Positions 27,761-37,300 of a stretch of 64,000 nucleotides of DNA are shown here, piece after piece (position 1 is the first letter of the stretch; the number at the start of each line of letters is the position of its first letter). Both the position numbers and the translations under genes were made by a program. The notes beneath the pieces are model-generated. The model saw only the letters and a program-made list of their open reading frames with translations, did no database searches and was not told the origin of the DNA. Source of the stretch: Chitinophaga polysaccharea (lineage in GTDB: Bacteria; Bacteroidota; Bacteroidia; Chitinophagales; Chitinophagaceae); assembly GCF_007829335.1 (NCBI RefSeq), contig NZ_VIWO01000001.1:124001-188000 (forward strand), written 5' to 3'.

Positions 27761-29030
27761 TGGAGATAACTGGATTTTTCTTGGTTTGCTGTAAGTAATG
27801 TGTATAAGATTGTTGCAGGGCTTCGTATAGTAACTGTCCCTGTTGCTGATATCCTCTCACATTAAAATGAATATGGTCTGGCGCCCATGCCCCTGCAAAT
27901 CTATCCTTCTGCGCTTTATTTACCGCATTAAAATTCCAGCAGGCAAGACCGTGTTGACGGGCATATCCCATAATCTGCTGGGTAACCATTGAAATATATG
28001 GATTGGGATAATATACGGTATGATATATCGTCTTATATTTTCTTTTCCCTACTTTCTTTCTCACTCCTTTCCTGCCGGCACGCATACAGTCGGGTGGCGT
28101 GGTGAGGAGAATACGGGTAGCAGGATTTTGTTCCCGGATCAGGGTAACTGTTCTATCTATTTCATCTCTGAAGGTCAGCGGATCCATCCTGCCCCCATAG
28201 GCTTCATTTGTACCCAGAGAGATGATAACCAACTGTGGTTTCAGCACTGCCATCTGCGCCAAAAGCGTATTATCAAATTCGTTGTATTGCTGGTACATGG
28301 CGCCGTTAATTCCTATGCTATTGTATAGCACACCAGGGCGACCGTTTTTCATGACCGCACCAAAAAAGCGGAATGGCCCGTTGCCTGTACCTTCCCACCT
28401 TACCTGGAATGAATTGACCATTTGTGGGAAATGAAGGGTAGCCATACTGATGGTGGGCGAACCAGGAAACGGTGCCGGGGTTACTGTTACTGTAGCATCG
28501 GGCGCCACTACTGTATTGTTGGTGCTACCGGCATCATAAAACAATTCTGCCTCACGGAAGTTATTATCCATACTGCCATCTGGTTTTCCGGAGAAAGCCA
28601 GGTTAGGGGCATCATTAAGGGAAGTGATCACAATGGCACCCGGACCGAGTACACTCGACTTATTCCGGTCTACCACTCTCTCCGACGACCATCTTACGGT
28701 GCTATTCCATCTGAAGTCTTCCGGGCCATTGGTGCCTGCCAGGCTATAGGGAAATACATATCCTCTGCCGGCGTAACCAAACTGTTGTTGCAACAGAGAA
28801 GCTGTGGCCAATGGGAAATAGCCTGCCTGCACATGGGAATCACCCAGGTGAAGAATAGATATTACACTACTGTCTGCAGCGGAAAGGGAATGAAAAACGC
28901 TAAACAGTGCAGTATCCTGCTGAATATTGTTAACATTTACCTGTTGTGCATAAGTTGTTGTAATACCGGCGAGCAACAGCGAAAGCACTGCCACCCATTT
29001 TTTGTTAAGGTTGTGCCAGCCTGTATTCAT
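27747..29030 (-). CDS. SGNH/GDSL-type esterase or acetyltransferase, exported (second in operon)
   Basis: Exported protein of 427 residues with a signal peptide (ending TYAQ). The SGNH catalytic set is complete: S65 in ILHLGDSHVQAGY, the block III Asn in SLGTNEAYGG, and D385/H388 in APDHIHFNVRGY. There is a beta-sandwich-like insert (about 120-225), as in several carbohydrate esterases. It overlaps the MBOAT gene by 14 bases and the upstream SGNH gene by 26 bases. Acting as the periplasmic acetyltransferase (PatB/AlgJ-like) or as a deacetylating esterase are both possible. Confidence 0.88.
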   Translation of the reverse strand: MNTGWHNLNKKWVAVLSLLLAGITTTYAQQVNVNNIQQDTALFSVFHSLSAADSSVISILHLGDSHVQAGYFPLATASLLQQQFGYAGRGYVFPYSLAGTNGPEDFRWNSTVRWSSERVVDRNKSSVLGPGAIVITSLNDAPNLAFSGKPDGSMDNNFREAELFYDAGSTNNTVVAPDATVTVTPAPFPGSPTISMATLHFPQMVNSFQVRWEGTGNGPFRFFGAVMKNGRPGVLYNSIGINGAMYQQYNEFDNTLLAQMAVLKPQLVIISLGTNEAYGGRMDPLTFRDEIDRTVTLIREQNPATRILLTTPPDCMRAGRKGVRKKVGKRKYKTIYHTVYYPNPYISMVTQQIMGYARQHGLACWNFNAVNKAQKDRFAGAWAPDHIHFNVRGYQQQGQLLYEALQQSYTHYLQQTKKNPVISNDQR

Positions 29031-30408
29031 TCATAATAGCTTTATAAAGCAGCGCTCCTACTTTGGCTGCTCCCGTTCTGTTAAAGTGTGTATAGTCTTT
29101 GTTGGCCATAACGGTATCTCCCTCTACCCACTTTACCATAGAACAGTCGCCACCCATGGCGGCGTATAGGTTCCAGTAGGCGGTACCATGGCTTGCAGCC
29201 AGATCGTGTTGCACCTGCAACAATGCAGGCACTCCTGGTGCAGTGATATATTTATCAGCTTTGCGGTACGATTTATCTGCGGTACCAATAATCAGGAAAG
29301 AAGTACCAGGCAAGTCGTTACGCAGAGAATCCATTACCTTTTTCATTGGGCGCTCATACCAGCTATAGTCCGTCAGTTCCGGGCGGAATAATACGTTGGC
29401 GCCATAATGCATCACTACCAGGTCGTAAGGGCGTTTCTGTTGCATACGGCGTACCATTTCGGCCGACAGGTGGCCCAGTTCTACCCCGCTGATTCCCCTG
29501 AAGGAGTAATTATCTACATAGACACCATTACCATTTTCAAAACAAACGCCATAGAAAGGCATGGCGCCGCCGCTGTAACGCAGCATCAGCGAAGGTTGTG
29601 CGGTATCCTGTTCCAAGTCCAGCCTGTTCACCGTTTCACTACCGGAAAGCGTATAGGCTTTATCGTTAATAGTAACGGTGCCGGAAGCTACGGGGCCATA
29701 TAACAGGGATATATCCTGGAATTTGTCGAGCAACGGCTTTTTCACGGGCGAGTATTTCACCCAGCTGTTTCCTCCCGGGTAAAAGGTATGTCCCGACAGG
29801 CCCAGCGTGATATTGGACGGTGGAGAATTTTTATAGTGATAATCCTTCCAGTCGGTAGAAAAGGTGTGCGTGATGGTGGTTCTGAAAGAAGCTACCACGG
29901 AAGTAACCGGTACAAATCCAACGCCGGCGCCGCCAAAGAAATGTTGCAGGCTGTCGCGCAGGTCACCGGTGATCAGGTCACCTTCAATCATAGAGTCGCC
30001 GAAATAGGCAATCCGTACTTTACGGCGCTTACCGGTTTTCAGTTCACGAAGCGCGTTAAAGAAATGCTGCATACCAGCGGAGCTATCTCCCGGAACCGGG
30101 GAAGGATATTCCATGATACCGGTATACGACATGAAGTCATGAGCATGATCGGGGTTAGCTACATGGGGGTTGGCAGCTCCGGTGCTGCTGTCTAAACCAG
30201 AAAGCTTACTGTTGCCTTTACCGGCAGCAGTAAGCTTTTGATTGTTTGTGGAAGCTGAATCTGTTCTCAGATCCGACAACAAATCCAGTTTCCTGAATTG
30301 AAAGTCTTTATATGATAAGCGGTAGTTTAGTTGTGACAGTCCTACCAGGCATCCAAGCGTTCCAATAATAATATAAAACGGGTAGGCAGACTTATTTTTG
30401 CCGGACAT
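29005..30408 (-). CDS. SGNH/GDSL-type esterase or acetyltransferase, membrane-anchored (first of pair)
   Basis: Protein of 467 residues with one N-terminal membrane helix (about 9-28), a linker rich in Ser, Gly and Asn (about 45-95), then an SGNH domain: S139 in RIAYFGDSMIEGD, the Asn in VMHYGANVLF and D438/H441 in DYTHFNRTGAA. A beta-sandwich-like segment (about 190-300) sits inside the catalytic domain, as in its neighbour. The single-anchor topology places the active site in the periplasm near the MBOAT partner. It begins 21 bases after the glucosaminidase stop. Confidence 0.87.
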   Translation of the reverse strand: MSGKNKSAYPFYIIIGTLGCLVGLSQLNYRLSYKDFQFRKLDLLSDLRTDSASTNNQKLTAAGKGNSKLSGLDSSTGAANPHVANPDHAHDFMSYTGIMEYPSPVPGDSSAGMQHFFNALRELKTGKRRKVRIAYFGDSMIEGDLITGDLRDSLQHFFGGAGVGFVPVTSVVASFRTTITHTFSTDWKDYHYKNSPPSNITLGLSGHTFYPGGNSWVKYSPVKKPLLDKFQDISLLYGPVASGTVTINDKAYTLSGSETVNRLDLEQDTAQPSLMLRYSGGAMPFYGVCFENGNGVYVDNYSFRGISGVELGHLSAEMVRRMQQKRPYDLVVMHYGANVLFRPELTDYSWYERPMKKVMDSLRNDLPGTSFLIIGTADKSYRKADKYITAPGVPALLQVQHDLAASHGTAYWNLYAAMGGDCSMVKWVEGDTVMANKDYTHFNRTGAAKVGALLYKAIMNEYRLAQP

Positions 30409-30429
30409 AGTTTATAATAGGTTAGCGCA

Positions 30430-31005
30430 TCACTGTTCGCCTGCTGGCGGCATGCCTACGGTTAACCATTGCTTGGAGTCCGTTGCCACGCTATCCATGC
30501 TTGCGTCCAGCTTATACAATTTATAGCGGTTAATAATATTCGTCACTCTTCTGATCCATTCATGGCCGGCGGAAGAATAACCGCTATGGTTCATTTTTTT
30601 GAGCCAGGCGGTAAATTCGGGGTTTCCTTTCATTTGACCGAACCATTTTTTACTGGCCAGCAGCTCCGCAAAATGCTCGTAGGAAGCCAGGTCAGTAACA
30701 TATTGTTTGTATACGGAACGGTGTCCGGACTTGGTTTTTGCCAGGTCGTTCTTGCCCACAATACCAAAGTGGTTATGCAACAATTTAGCATTTCTGCTGG
30801 TGCCGGTGCCAGATTCCAGCATGGCAATTCCGAGGATAACGCTTGCCGGTATACCGGTTTCCTGCATGATCTCTACAGATACTGGTTTAAATTTCTTCAA
30901 ATAATTGGTTGTCGATTGTTGAGCAAACCCAACATTGCTGAGCATGAGCAATATTAACACCGCACCTGACCATACTGTCCGCTTCAAGAATGTAGAAATT
31001 CTCAT
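30430..31005 (-). CDS. Exported glucosaminidase (FlgJ/LytG-like peptidoglycan hydrolase)
   Basis: From the ATG at 31005 the protein is 191 residues with a signal peptide (ending GFAQQ); upstream in-frame ATGs to 31065 add a lysine-rich stretch unlike a start. The domain is a mannosyl-glycoprotein endo-beta-N-acetylglucosaminidase type, with the catalytic Glu at E64 in IAMLESGTGTS followed by NHFGI and a YEHFAELL segment. It should cut peptidoglycan glycan chains. It heads the operon with two SGNH genes and MBOAT, which ties the acylation system to the cell wall. Confidence 0.88.
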   Translation of the reverse strand: MRISTFLKRTVWSGAVLILLMLSNVGFAQQSTTNYLKKFKPVSVEIMQETGIPASVILGIAMLESGTGTSRNAKLLHNHFGIVGKNDLAKTKSGHRSVYKQYVTDLASYEHFAELLASKKWFGQMKGNPEFTAWLKKMNHSGYSSAGHEWIRRVTNIINRYKLYKLDASMDSVATDSKQWLTVGMPPAGEQ

Positions 31006-31316
31006 GGTAGTATTTTTTGTTGGTGATAGTTTTTTCTTTGTTTTCAGCATCATTTTCTTCCTCACATATCAACGATGATCACATCGCAATATTACTTTAA
31101 AAAATTTAATAATATCTCTTCTCTCTGTTTCTTTTCTCTCGTTAATCTCTTGTTAAAAAATATTGTCCCTATATTAGTGTTAATCCCCTTTGATGCAGCA
31201 AATTGCCATATCAAAGGGGATTTTAGCTACGAAGCCCTCTTCTTGCAAAGACTATGCCGGTAAGTCCGTTTTTACGGTAGAGGCTGTTATGGTTTAGTTA
31301 AACCTACCCCTAAAAA
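31006..31316. other. Non-coding gap before the glucosaminidase operon
   Basis: AT-rich gap upstream of the glucosaminidase start and downstream of aspS. It contains a hairpin (31182-31222). I found no TAnnTTTG element that I trust for the glucosaminidase operon, and no small gene. Confidence 0.4.
31182..31222 (-). terminator. Hairpin downstream of aspS
   Basis: Thirteen-base perfect arms (31182-31194 with 31210-31222, AATCCCCTTTGAT) around a 15-base loop that can itself pair. There is little T-tract on the minus strand, so termination strength is uncertain. Confidence 0.45.
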
Positions 31317-33065
31317 TTACTTAACCAGGCTGATCCTTAACTCATTAAGCTGCGCTTGATCAATTTCACTAGGCGCATCCATCATTACATCGCGACCAGA
31401 GTTATTTTTCGGGAATGCGATAAAGTCACGGATGCTTTCACTGCCACCTAACAGCGCACACAGGCGGTCGAATCCGAGTGCGATACCTCCATGCGGTGGT
31501 GCACCATATTCAAATGCACCTAACAGGAAGCCAAATTTGCGCTCTGCCTCTTCATTAGTCATTCCCAGGGCGGCGAACATCTTCTGTTGCAGATCGCGCT
31601 GGAAAATACGGATAGAACCACCACCGACTTCTGTACCATTTAAAACTATGTCGTAGGCGTTTGCCTTAATTTTAGCGTATTGTGAAGGATCGTCCATCAG
31701 GGCAATCTGCTCTGGCTTTGGTGACGTAAACGGATGGTGACGGGCCACCCAACGTTTTTCTTCTTCGGCGTACTCAAACAGCGGAAAGTCTATTACCCAT
31801 AACGGTTTAAACTCGTTTTTGTTGCGTAAACCAAGCCGTTCTCCCATTTCAAGGCGGAGCTCGCTGGCAGCTTTACGGGTGCGCTCTTCCTTGCCAGCCA
31901 GCACCAGGATAAGATCTCCAGGTTGCGCCTGACATTTTTGCGCCCATAATGCCAATTGAGATTCATCAAAAAACTTATCCACAGAGCTCTTCAGTGTACC
32001 ATCGGTGTTATATTTAACATAGATGAGGCCACTCATGCCAATCTGCGGACGTTTTACCCAGTCCGTTAATTCATCCAGCTGTTTACGGGTATATTCGGCA
32101 CAACCCTTAGCAGCAATAGCCACTACCAGTTCTGCCTCATCAAATACTTTAAAGCCCTTGCCCTTTACGGTATCGTTCAGGTTTACCAGCTTCATCTCGA
32201 AGCGGATATCCGGTTTATCGTTACCATAATATTCCATAGCATCATCGAAAGTCATTCTTGGGAACGGTTCATTGAACTCAAGACCTTTGATCTCTTTAAA
32301 GATATATTTCAACATCGCTTCAAACGTGGTCAATATATCTTCCTGTTCTACAAAGCTCATCTCACAGTCGATCTGCGTAAACTCCGGCTGACGGTCGGCA
32401 CGTAAATCCTCATCTCTGAAGCATTTCACGATCTGGTAGTAACGGTCGTACCCACTCACCATCAACAATTGCTTGAAAGTTTGGGGCGACTGTGGCAGTC
32501 CATAGAACTGGTTAGGATTCATACGGCTGGGCACCACGAAATCACGTGCACCTTCAGGGGTAGAGTTGATCAGAAAAGGCGTTTCCACGTCCATGAAACC
32601 GGCAGTATGTAAATAATTACGTGCAGCACGGCCAATCTGGTAGCGGAGCTCCAGGTTCTGTCTTACCGCATTACGGCGCAGATCCAGGAAACGGTACTTC
32701 ATACGTAACTCATCACCACCATCGGTATCATCCTGGATGGTAAACGGCGGTGTTTTAGCCGCATTGAGGATCGTGAAATCGCTTACTGTGATTTCTATAT
32801 CTCCTGTCGGAATATTCTTATTCTTATTGGAACGCTCTGTTACGGTGCCTTTTACCTGGATAACAAACTCACGGCCCAGTGGCTGTGCATCCAGTTTAGC
32901 ATTCAGGCTTTCGCCGAACAACAATTGCGTAATACCATAGCGGTCTCGCAGATCAAAGAAATTGATGCTGCCAAACTTTCTTACTGTCTGTATCCATCCG
33001 GCCAATGTTACTTCCTGGCCCACCTGTTCCATTCGTAATTCCCCGCAAGTGTGCGTCCTGTACAT
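31317..33065 (-). CDS. aspS: Aspartyl-tRNA synthetase
   Basis: Class II synthetase of 582 residues. Order: N-terminal anticodon-binding OB fold (about 1-110; [19 protein letters not shown]), class II core with motif 2 around [21 protein letters not shown], the bacterial GAD insertion (about 290-410), and motif 3 [13 protein letters not shown]. The SINFFDLRD segment and full-length bacterial insertion distinguish it from asparaginyl and archaeal enzymes. A -7 element lies about 100 bases upstream. Confidence 0.97.
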   Translation of the reverse strand: MYRTHTCGELRMEQVGQEVTLAGWIQTVRKFGSINFFDLRDRYGITQLLFGESLNAKLDAQPLGREFVIQVKGTVTERSNKNKNIPTGDIEITVSDFTILNAAKTPPFTIQDDTDGGDELRMKYRFLDLRRNAVRQNLELRYQIGRAARNYLHTAGFMDVETPFLINSTPEGARDFVVPSRMNPNQFYGLPQSPQTFKQLLMVSGYDRYYQIVKCFRDEDLRADRQPEFTQIDCEMSFVEQEDILTTFEAMLKYIFKEIKGLEFNEPFPRMTFDDAMEYYGNDKPDIRFEMKLVNLNDTVKGKGFKVFDEAELVVAIAAKGCAEYTRKQLDELTDWVKRPQIGMSGLIYVKYNTDGTLKSSVDKFFDESQLALWAQKCQAQPGDLILVLAGKEERTRKAASELRLEMGERLGLRNKNEFKPLWVIDFPLFEYAEEEKRWVARHHPFTSPKPEQIALMDDPSQYAKIKANAYDIVLNGTEVGGGSIRIFQRDLQQKMFAALGMTNEEAERKFGFLLGAFEYGAPPHGGIALGFDRLCALLGGSESIRDFIAFPKNNSGRDVMMDAPSEIDQAQLNELRISLVK

Positions 33066-33167
33066 GCGTAAATAATTGATTTAGTGAGTTTTATGGTTGA
33101 CATACGGAATAAGCTGTCTGCAAATGGCGACCACTATCCAGTTGTACACTTACACCCATAAGGGGGG

Positions 33168-33175
33168 CAAAGATA
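33168..33175 (-). promoter_or_regulatory. Possible -7 element of aspS
   Basis: TATCTTTG on the minus strand, about 100 bases before the aspS ATG. No clear -33 partner is visible. Confidence 0.35.
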
Positions 33176-33209
33176 CGGTTTGCATCGGGCATTTTATCCC
33201 GGGAGTATG

Positions 33210-34244
33210 TTAAAAATATCTGTGCAAGTCTACTTCCTGCATCAGTGGGGTGTTTGCAACAAGCACTTCCTTGAAATGTGCTGCCATAAAAGGGGCCAAC
33301 GAACAGCCCTTGGTTCCAAGCCCGTTAAATATGCCTATGGCGGGGTACTCCGGATGGAAACCAATAATGGGGCGACGGTCGTTTCCGGAAGGCCGTACAG
33401 CCGACAGTTGATTAACCACCTCATACGGCACTTTCAGCAACTGTTGCAGGCTCTTTTCCAATATTTCCCGCTGCTTCGCCGTAGGTCCGTCGTCGGTATA
33501 ATCCCATACAAAGGAAGACCCCGCCCAATACAATCCATCTTCCTGTGGCACCAGGGTAATGCCTTTCTTCAGGATATCATTGGTTACCAATCCTGGTATC
33601 CTCACCAACAGCACCTCCCCTTTATTGGGTAAAAATTTTACGTTTTTAAAGAAAGGTCCACTGGTAGTAGCTACTCCATCGCAGCAAATCACTTTGCCTG
33701 CGCTGATGGTTTTATACGTTACTCCAGTAGCTGTTATTTCCAGGGCTGCTGAGTCGAAGTGTTCTTCCAGCAAAGCATTCTGTTCTGCCAGGTAACGGCG
33801 ATAAGCGGGCAACAAGGCGCGAAGATTTACCGTAGCTCCCCGTACAATGGCAGCGCCGTGGGGCTGGTCCAGGAAAGCCTCATATTTCAGGGTAGTTGGC
33901 AGCTCCGTATATTCATTGCCGGTAGCCTTGTTCAGGAAAGCATCTCTCATTTGGGACGAGGGGAATACGGTCCATAGCTGACGTTCGGTGAAAACCGGCA
34001 CCTGCAGCAAAGCCGAAAGCTGCAGATAGGTAGTTTTTGCAAACGGATAAATAGTATCATACATCCAGGCCGGCTCAAAACGACGGCCAGATACCGGGTT
34101 AATAATGCCGGCAGCCACCCGCGAAGCACTGTTGGATTTGGCATCGTCGATAACAATTACCTTTTTCCCTGCCTGTAGTAAGAACCAACTCAGCATGGTT
34201 CCCGCAATTCCCTGCCCTATAATAAGGTAATCTGCTTTCCTCAT
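33210..34244 (-). CDS. FAD-dependent oxidoreductase, DadA/glycine-oxidase type
   Basis: Flavoprotein of 344 residues with the N-terminal dinucleotide motif DYLIIGQGIAGTMLSWFLL, the second-strand acidic VIVID and a C-terminal GLGTKGCSLAPFMA segment that closes on FAD. The fold is that of the DAO family (D-amino acid or sarcosine/glycine oxidases, also the MnmC C-terminal domain). No neighbour points to a substrate. Upstream is the macroglobulin gene terminator; downstream, 145 bases away, is aspS. Confidence 0.85.
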   Translation of the reverse strand: MRKADYLIIGQGIAGTMLSWFLLQAGKKVIVIDDAKSNSASRVAAGIINPVSGRRFEPAWMYDTIYPFAKTTYLQLSALLQVPVFTERQLWTVFPSSQMRDAFLNKATGNEYTELPTTLKYEAFLDQPHGAAIVRGATVNLRALLPAYRRYLAEQNALLEEHFDSAALEITATGVTYKTISAGKVICCDGVATTSGPFFKNVKFLPNKGEVLLVRIPGLVTNDILKKGITLVPQEDGLYWAGSSFVWDYTDDGPTAKQREILEKSLQQLLKVPYEVVNQLSAVRPSGNDRRPIIGFHPEYPAIGIFNGLGTKGCSLAPFMAAHFKEVLVANTPLMQEVDLHRYF

Positions 34245-34257
34245 AATGCTGCGAAGA

Positions 34258-34298
34258 TATAAAAAGGGGATTTTACGGAAAACCGCAAAATCCCCTTT
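34258..34298 (-). terminator. Terminator of the alpha-2-macroglobulin gene
   Basis: Twelve-base perfect arms (34263-34274 with 34287-34298, AAAGGGGATTTT) plus an inner CGG/CCG stem, followed on the minus strand by TTTTTATATC. It lies 19 bases after the stop at 34317. Confidence 0.75.
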
Positions 34299-34316
34299 CT
34301 GTATTTTATGTTGACT

Positions 34317-37300
34317 TTATTCTGTCACCTTCACATTCAATCCTTCACTATGCGCCGTAAACTCAGGTGCATACATGCATTGCGCCTCACTGATACCGTT
34401 GGAATACCGGCCCTCATGTGTTACAAATAAGGCGTACTCAAACACATACGTACCTTTGGGCAAATAGCTGAAGAAGAAATCAGTAGATGCATCTTTGGTA
34501 CTTTCATAATAACTCATACCATTCTGCCATTTACTGGTACTGATTACGTTGGTTGGCTCGAAACAAGCTGCCCGCATATCTTTCAGGTGAATGTATTCCA
34601 TAGTCCTGTCAGCACGCAGTACAATACGTACTTTCACCTTATCTCCCACTTTCAGTTCGTTGCCATCTGCAATCCCGGTGAGTACCGGGCCTTTGTCGCT
34701 GTTCACTTCTTTGTACAGTTCTTTTTCCAGCACCAAAGGTGTTTTAGCCGTGGTAATCTTATCCAGCTCTTCAAAATACTGCCAGTATACAGCTCCCCAG
34801 GAAGGTTGTCCCTTGCTGTCTTGCACAGTTACACTGATGTGTCCCATATCAGGCTTTACCTCCTTACCATCAATCTTTTCCTTGAAGTACCCTGTGCCTG
34901 CTTCAGTGGCCGCAGGTTGTATGGTTTGTTTGCCCAGTTGCAGCGTAACCTGTGGGTTGGCTGCCAGCCAGTTACTACCCTGTAGAAGCATGGCATAGCA
35001 GGCATCGGCGGTAGCTTTGGTGGTAGACCAGTTGTTGGTTTGCTTGTTTTTCAACAACCAGGTTTTCATATCGGCTACAGCTTTCTCATCTTTGCCTATC
35101 AGCTGAAATGCTTCTATCAGCAATGCCTGTGTTTCAATAGGCGCCTGCTGCCAGCCATAACCAGCTACCACATCTTTCCAATACATACCCATTTCCGGGC
35201 TGGTTATCGCATTTTCTTTCAGCGATTTTAATATAGCCGCCGGCGTTACCTTATCCCCTTTCCTGAACTGGGTCAGGGCTATCATGCCTTGTGCATAGCG
35301 TTCCTGCTTTGTCCACACCATTTTTTCCTGGGCGTAAAAGAAGTCGAAAGACTTTTTCATCGCCGCTGGCACGGGCTTATCAAAGAAGCTACGGGCATAC
35401 AGATAGTGGATTTGCAGATAGTTGATCTGTGGTGTTTTCAGATCTGCTTTCCTTTTGATGAGCTCATAGTAATCTTTATCTAATAATTTATCCAGGTAGT
35501 CAATGGCTTTATTGGCCATATCCGCGGTTATTGGATCTTTTACAGCTGCCAGTTGTTGCAGGTGGCCAATACCTGCCACTATATACTGTGTAATAAATCT
35601 ATCTTCCCACATGCCGGTAAACCAGGGGAAAGCGCCGCTGGGTAATTGTTTGGCAGCCAGTTTATCCAGGGAGGACCTGCTTTCCTGTTTCATGCGTTGT
35701 AGATCAAACAGCAAGGCGATATTTTTCTTCTGTTGCGCTTCGTTCTTTGCTTCCAACACCCAGGGTGTTTGTTGCAGCAATACTGCTTTCAGTTCTTCAT
35801 TCTTTTGCAGATTGCTCTGTAACGCTGCGGTGTCGGTAGTTTTCCATTTTTCAAACACCGTTTTTAAACCTGGCGTAGCACCTGTAATATATGTGGCAAG
35901 TGCATTGGCGTAATAGCGGTTAAACACCTGCTCCGCGCATTCATATGGAAACTCCATCAGGTAGGGCAATGCCTGTACGGCGTACCAGGCAGGATTGCTG
36001 GTATATTCTACTGTAACCCCGTGCTGCACCAGTGTTTGGGAAGCATCGCTATGCAACAGCTTTTCAAAAGTAAAATCATGTTTTCCATCTCCTCTTACTG
36101 GTAAAGGCATCGCCTCTGTTACCAGCATCCGGTTAGTGAGCACCGGCAGGGCATTTTCTTCTCCATCGCTGAAATTACCTGCTTGTGCAGTTACACGATA
36201 TACCAGTGCACTTTGGAAACCATGAGGGATCTGTAAAGGAAAACTTACTACGGTGCTTTGTCCCGGCTTAGCTGTGAAATGTTGCATCGGGAAGATGTTC
36301 TGGAACCATCCGTCAACCGGCTGCATGGTACCGGCATCCAGCAATTCCAGGTGGGCCTGGCCTATCTGCAGGGTATCCGACAGGTTGCTTACTTTAGCGG
36401 TAAAGGTTATTTTATCACCTTCGCGCACAAAGCGGGGTGCATTGGGCTGTACCATCAGTATTTTCTGCGTAACGATACTGGCGCTTGTCATACCGAATGC
36501 CAGTTCTTTGGTATGTGCCAGTGCCTGGAAGTTCCATTTGGTAAGGGCTTCCGGCACGGTGAACTCGAAAGAAATGTTCCCGTCTTTGTCGGTATGAAGA
36601 TCCGGGAAGAAAAAGGCCGTTTCCTGGAAGTTTTTGCGAATGGAGGCAACAGGCGCTTCACCTGCCGGGGCCTCGGCGGTGTCTTGTTTTTTCTTAGTGC
36701 CATAGCCTACTTCCACTACCTCATTCAATTGGGCATTTTTAGCAAGGCCTATGGCAGGAGCGGATGCTGGCGCCGGAGCCATCATTTTAGCATCTTCGGC
36801 TAATACTATACCAGGAACTCTTCCGGCCATCGCCTTTCTGCGGATACTTCCACCGGGACCGGCTCCCATCCAACCGCCTCCATCGGTCATGCTCCAGTCA
36901 AACAGGTTCAGCTCATCATACTCTTTTGACTCGGATGGATAAGATTTATCCGGACGGATATACAGTCCAGTAGATACTTCCATTTTAAAGTTTTCGCTGC
37001 CGTTGAAAGCCGAAGGCCTGGAAGCATATGGATAAATACCTGGTATAGACCAGGCGCTGTGAGCAAAGGCATCCAGCGAAGCATCGTACATAGCGGCCAG
37101 CATTTCTGCGGCTACTTTCTCACCTTTATTGCCGGAAATTTGCGCGGTCCACTTTTCTTTTTCGCCGGGTAACAACTTATCGCGGTGAGTGCCCAGTTTC
37201 ACTTGCAGGTCCTTATTACTCCAGGGAACCGCAATTCCCGCTTCGGTGGCAAATATGCGGTTATCTTTTACAAAAATATAATTGATCTGTTTACCGCCTC

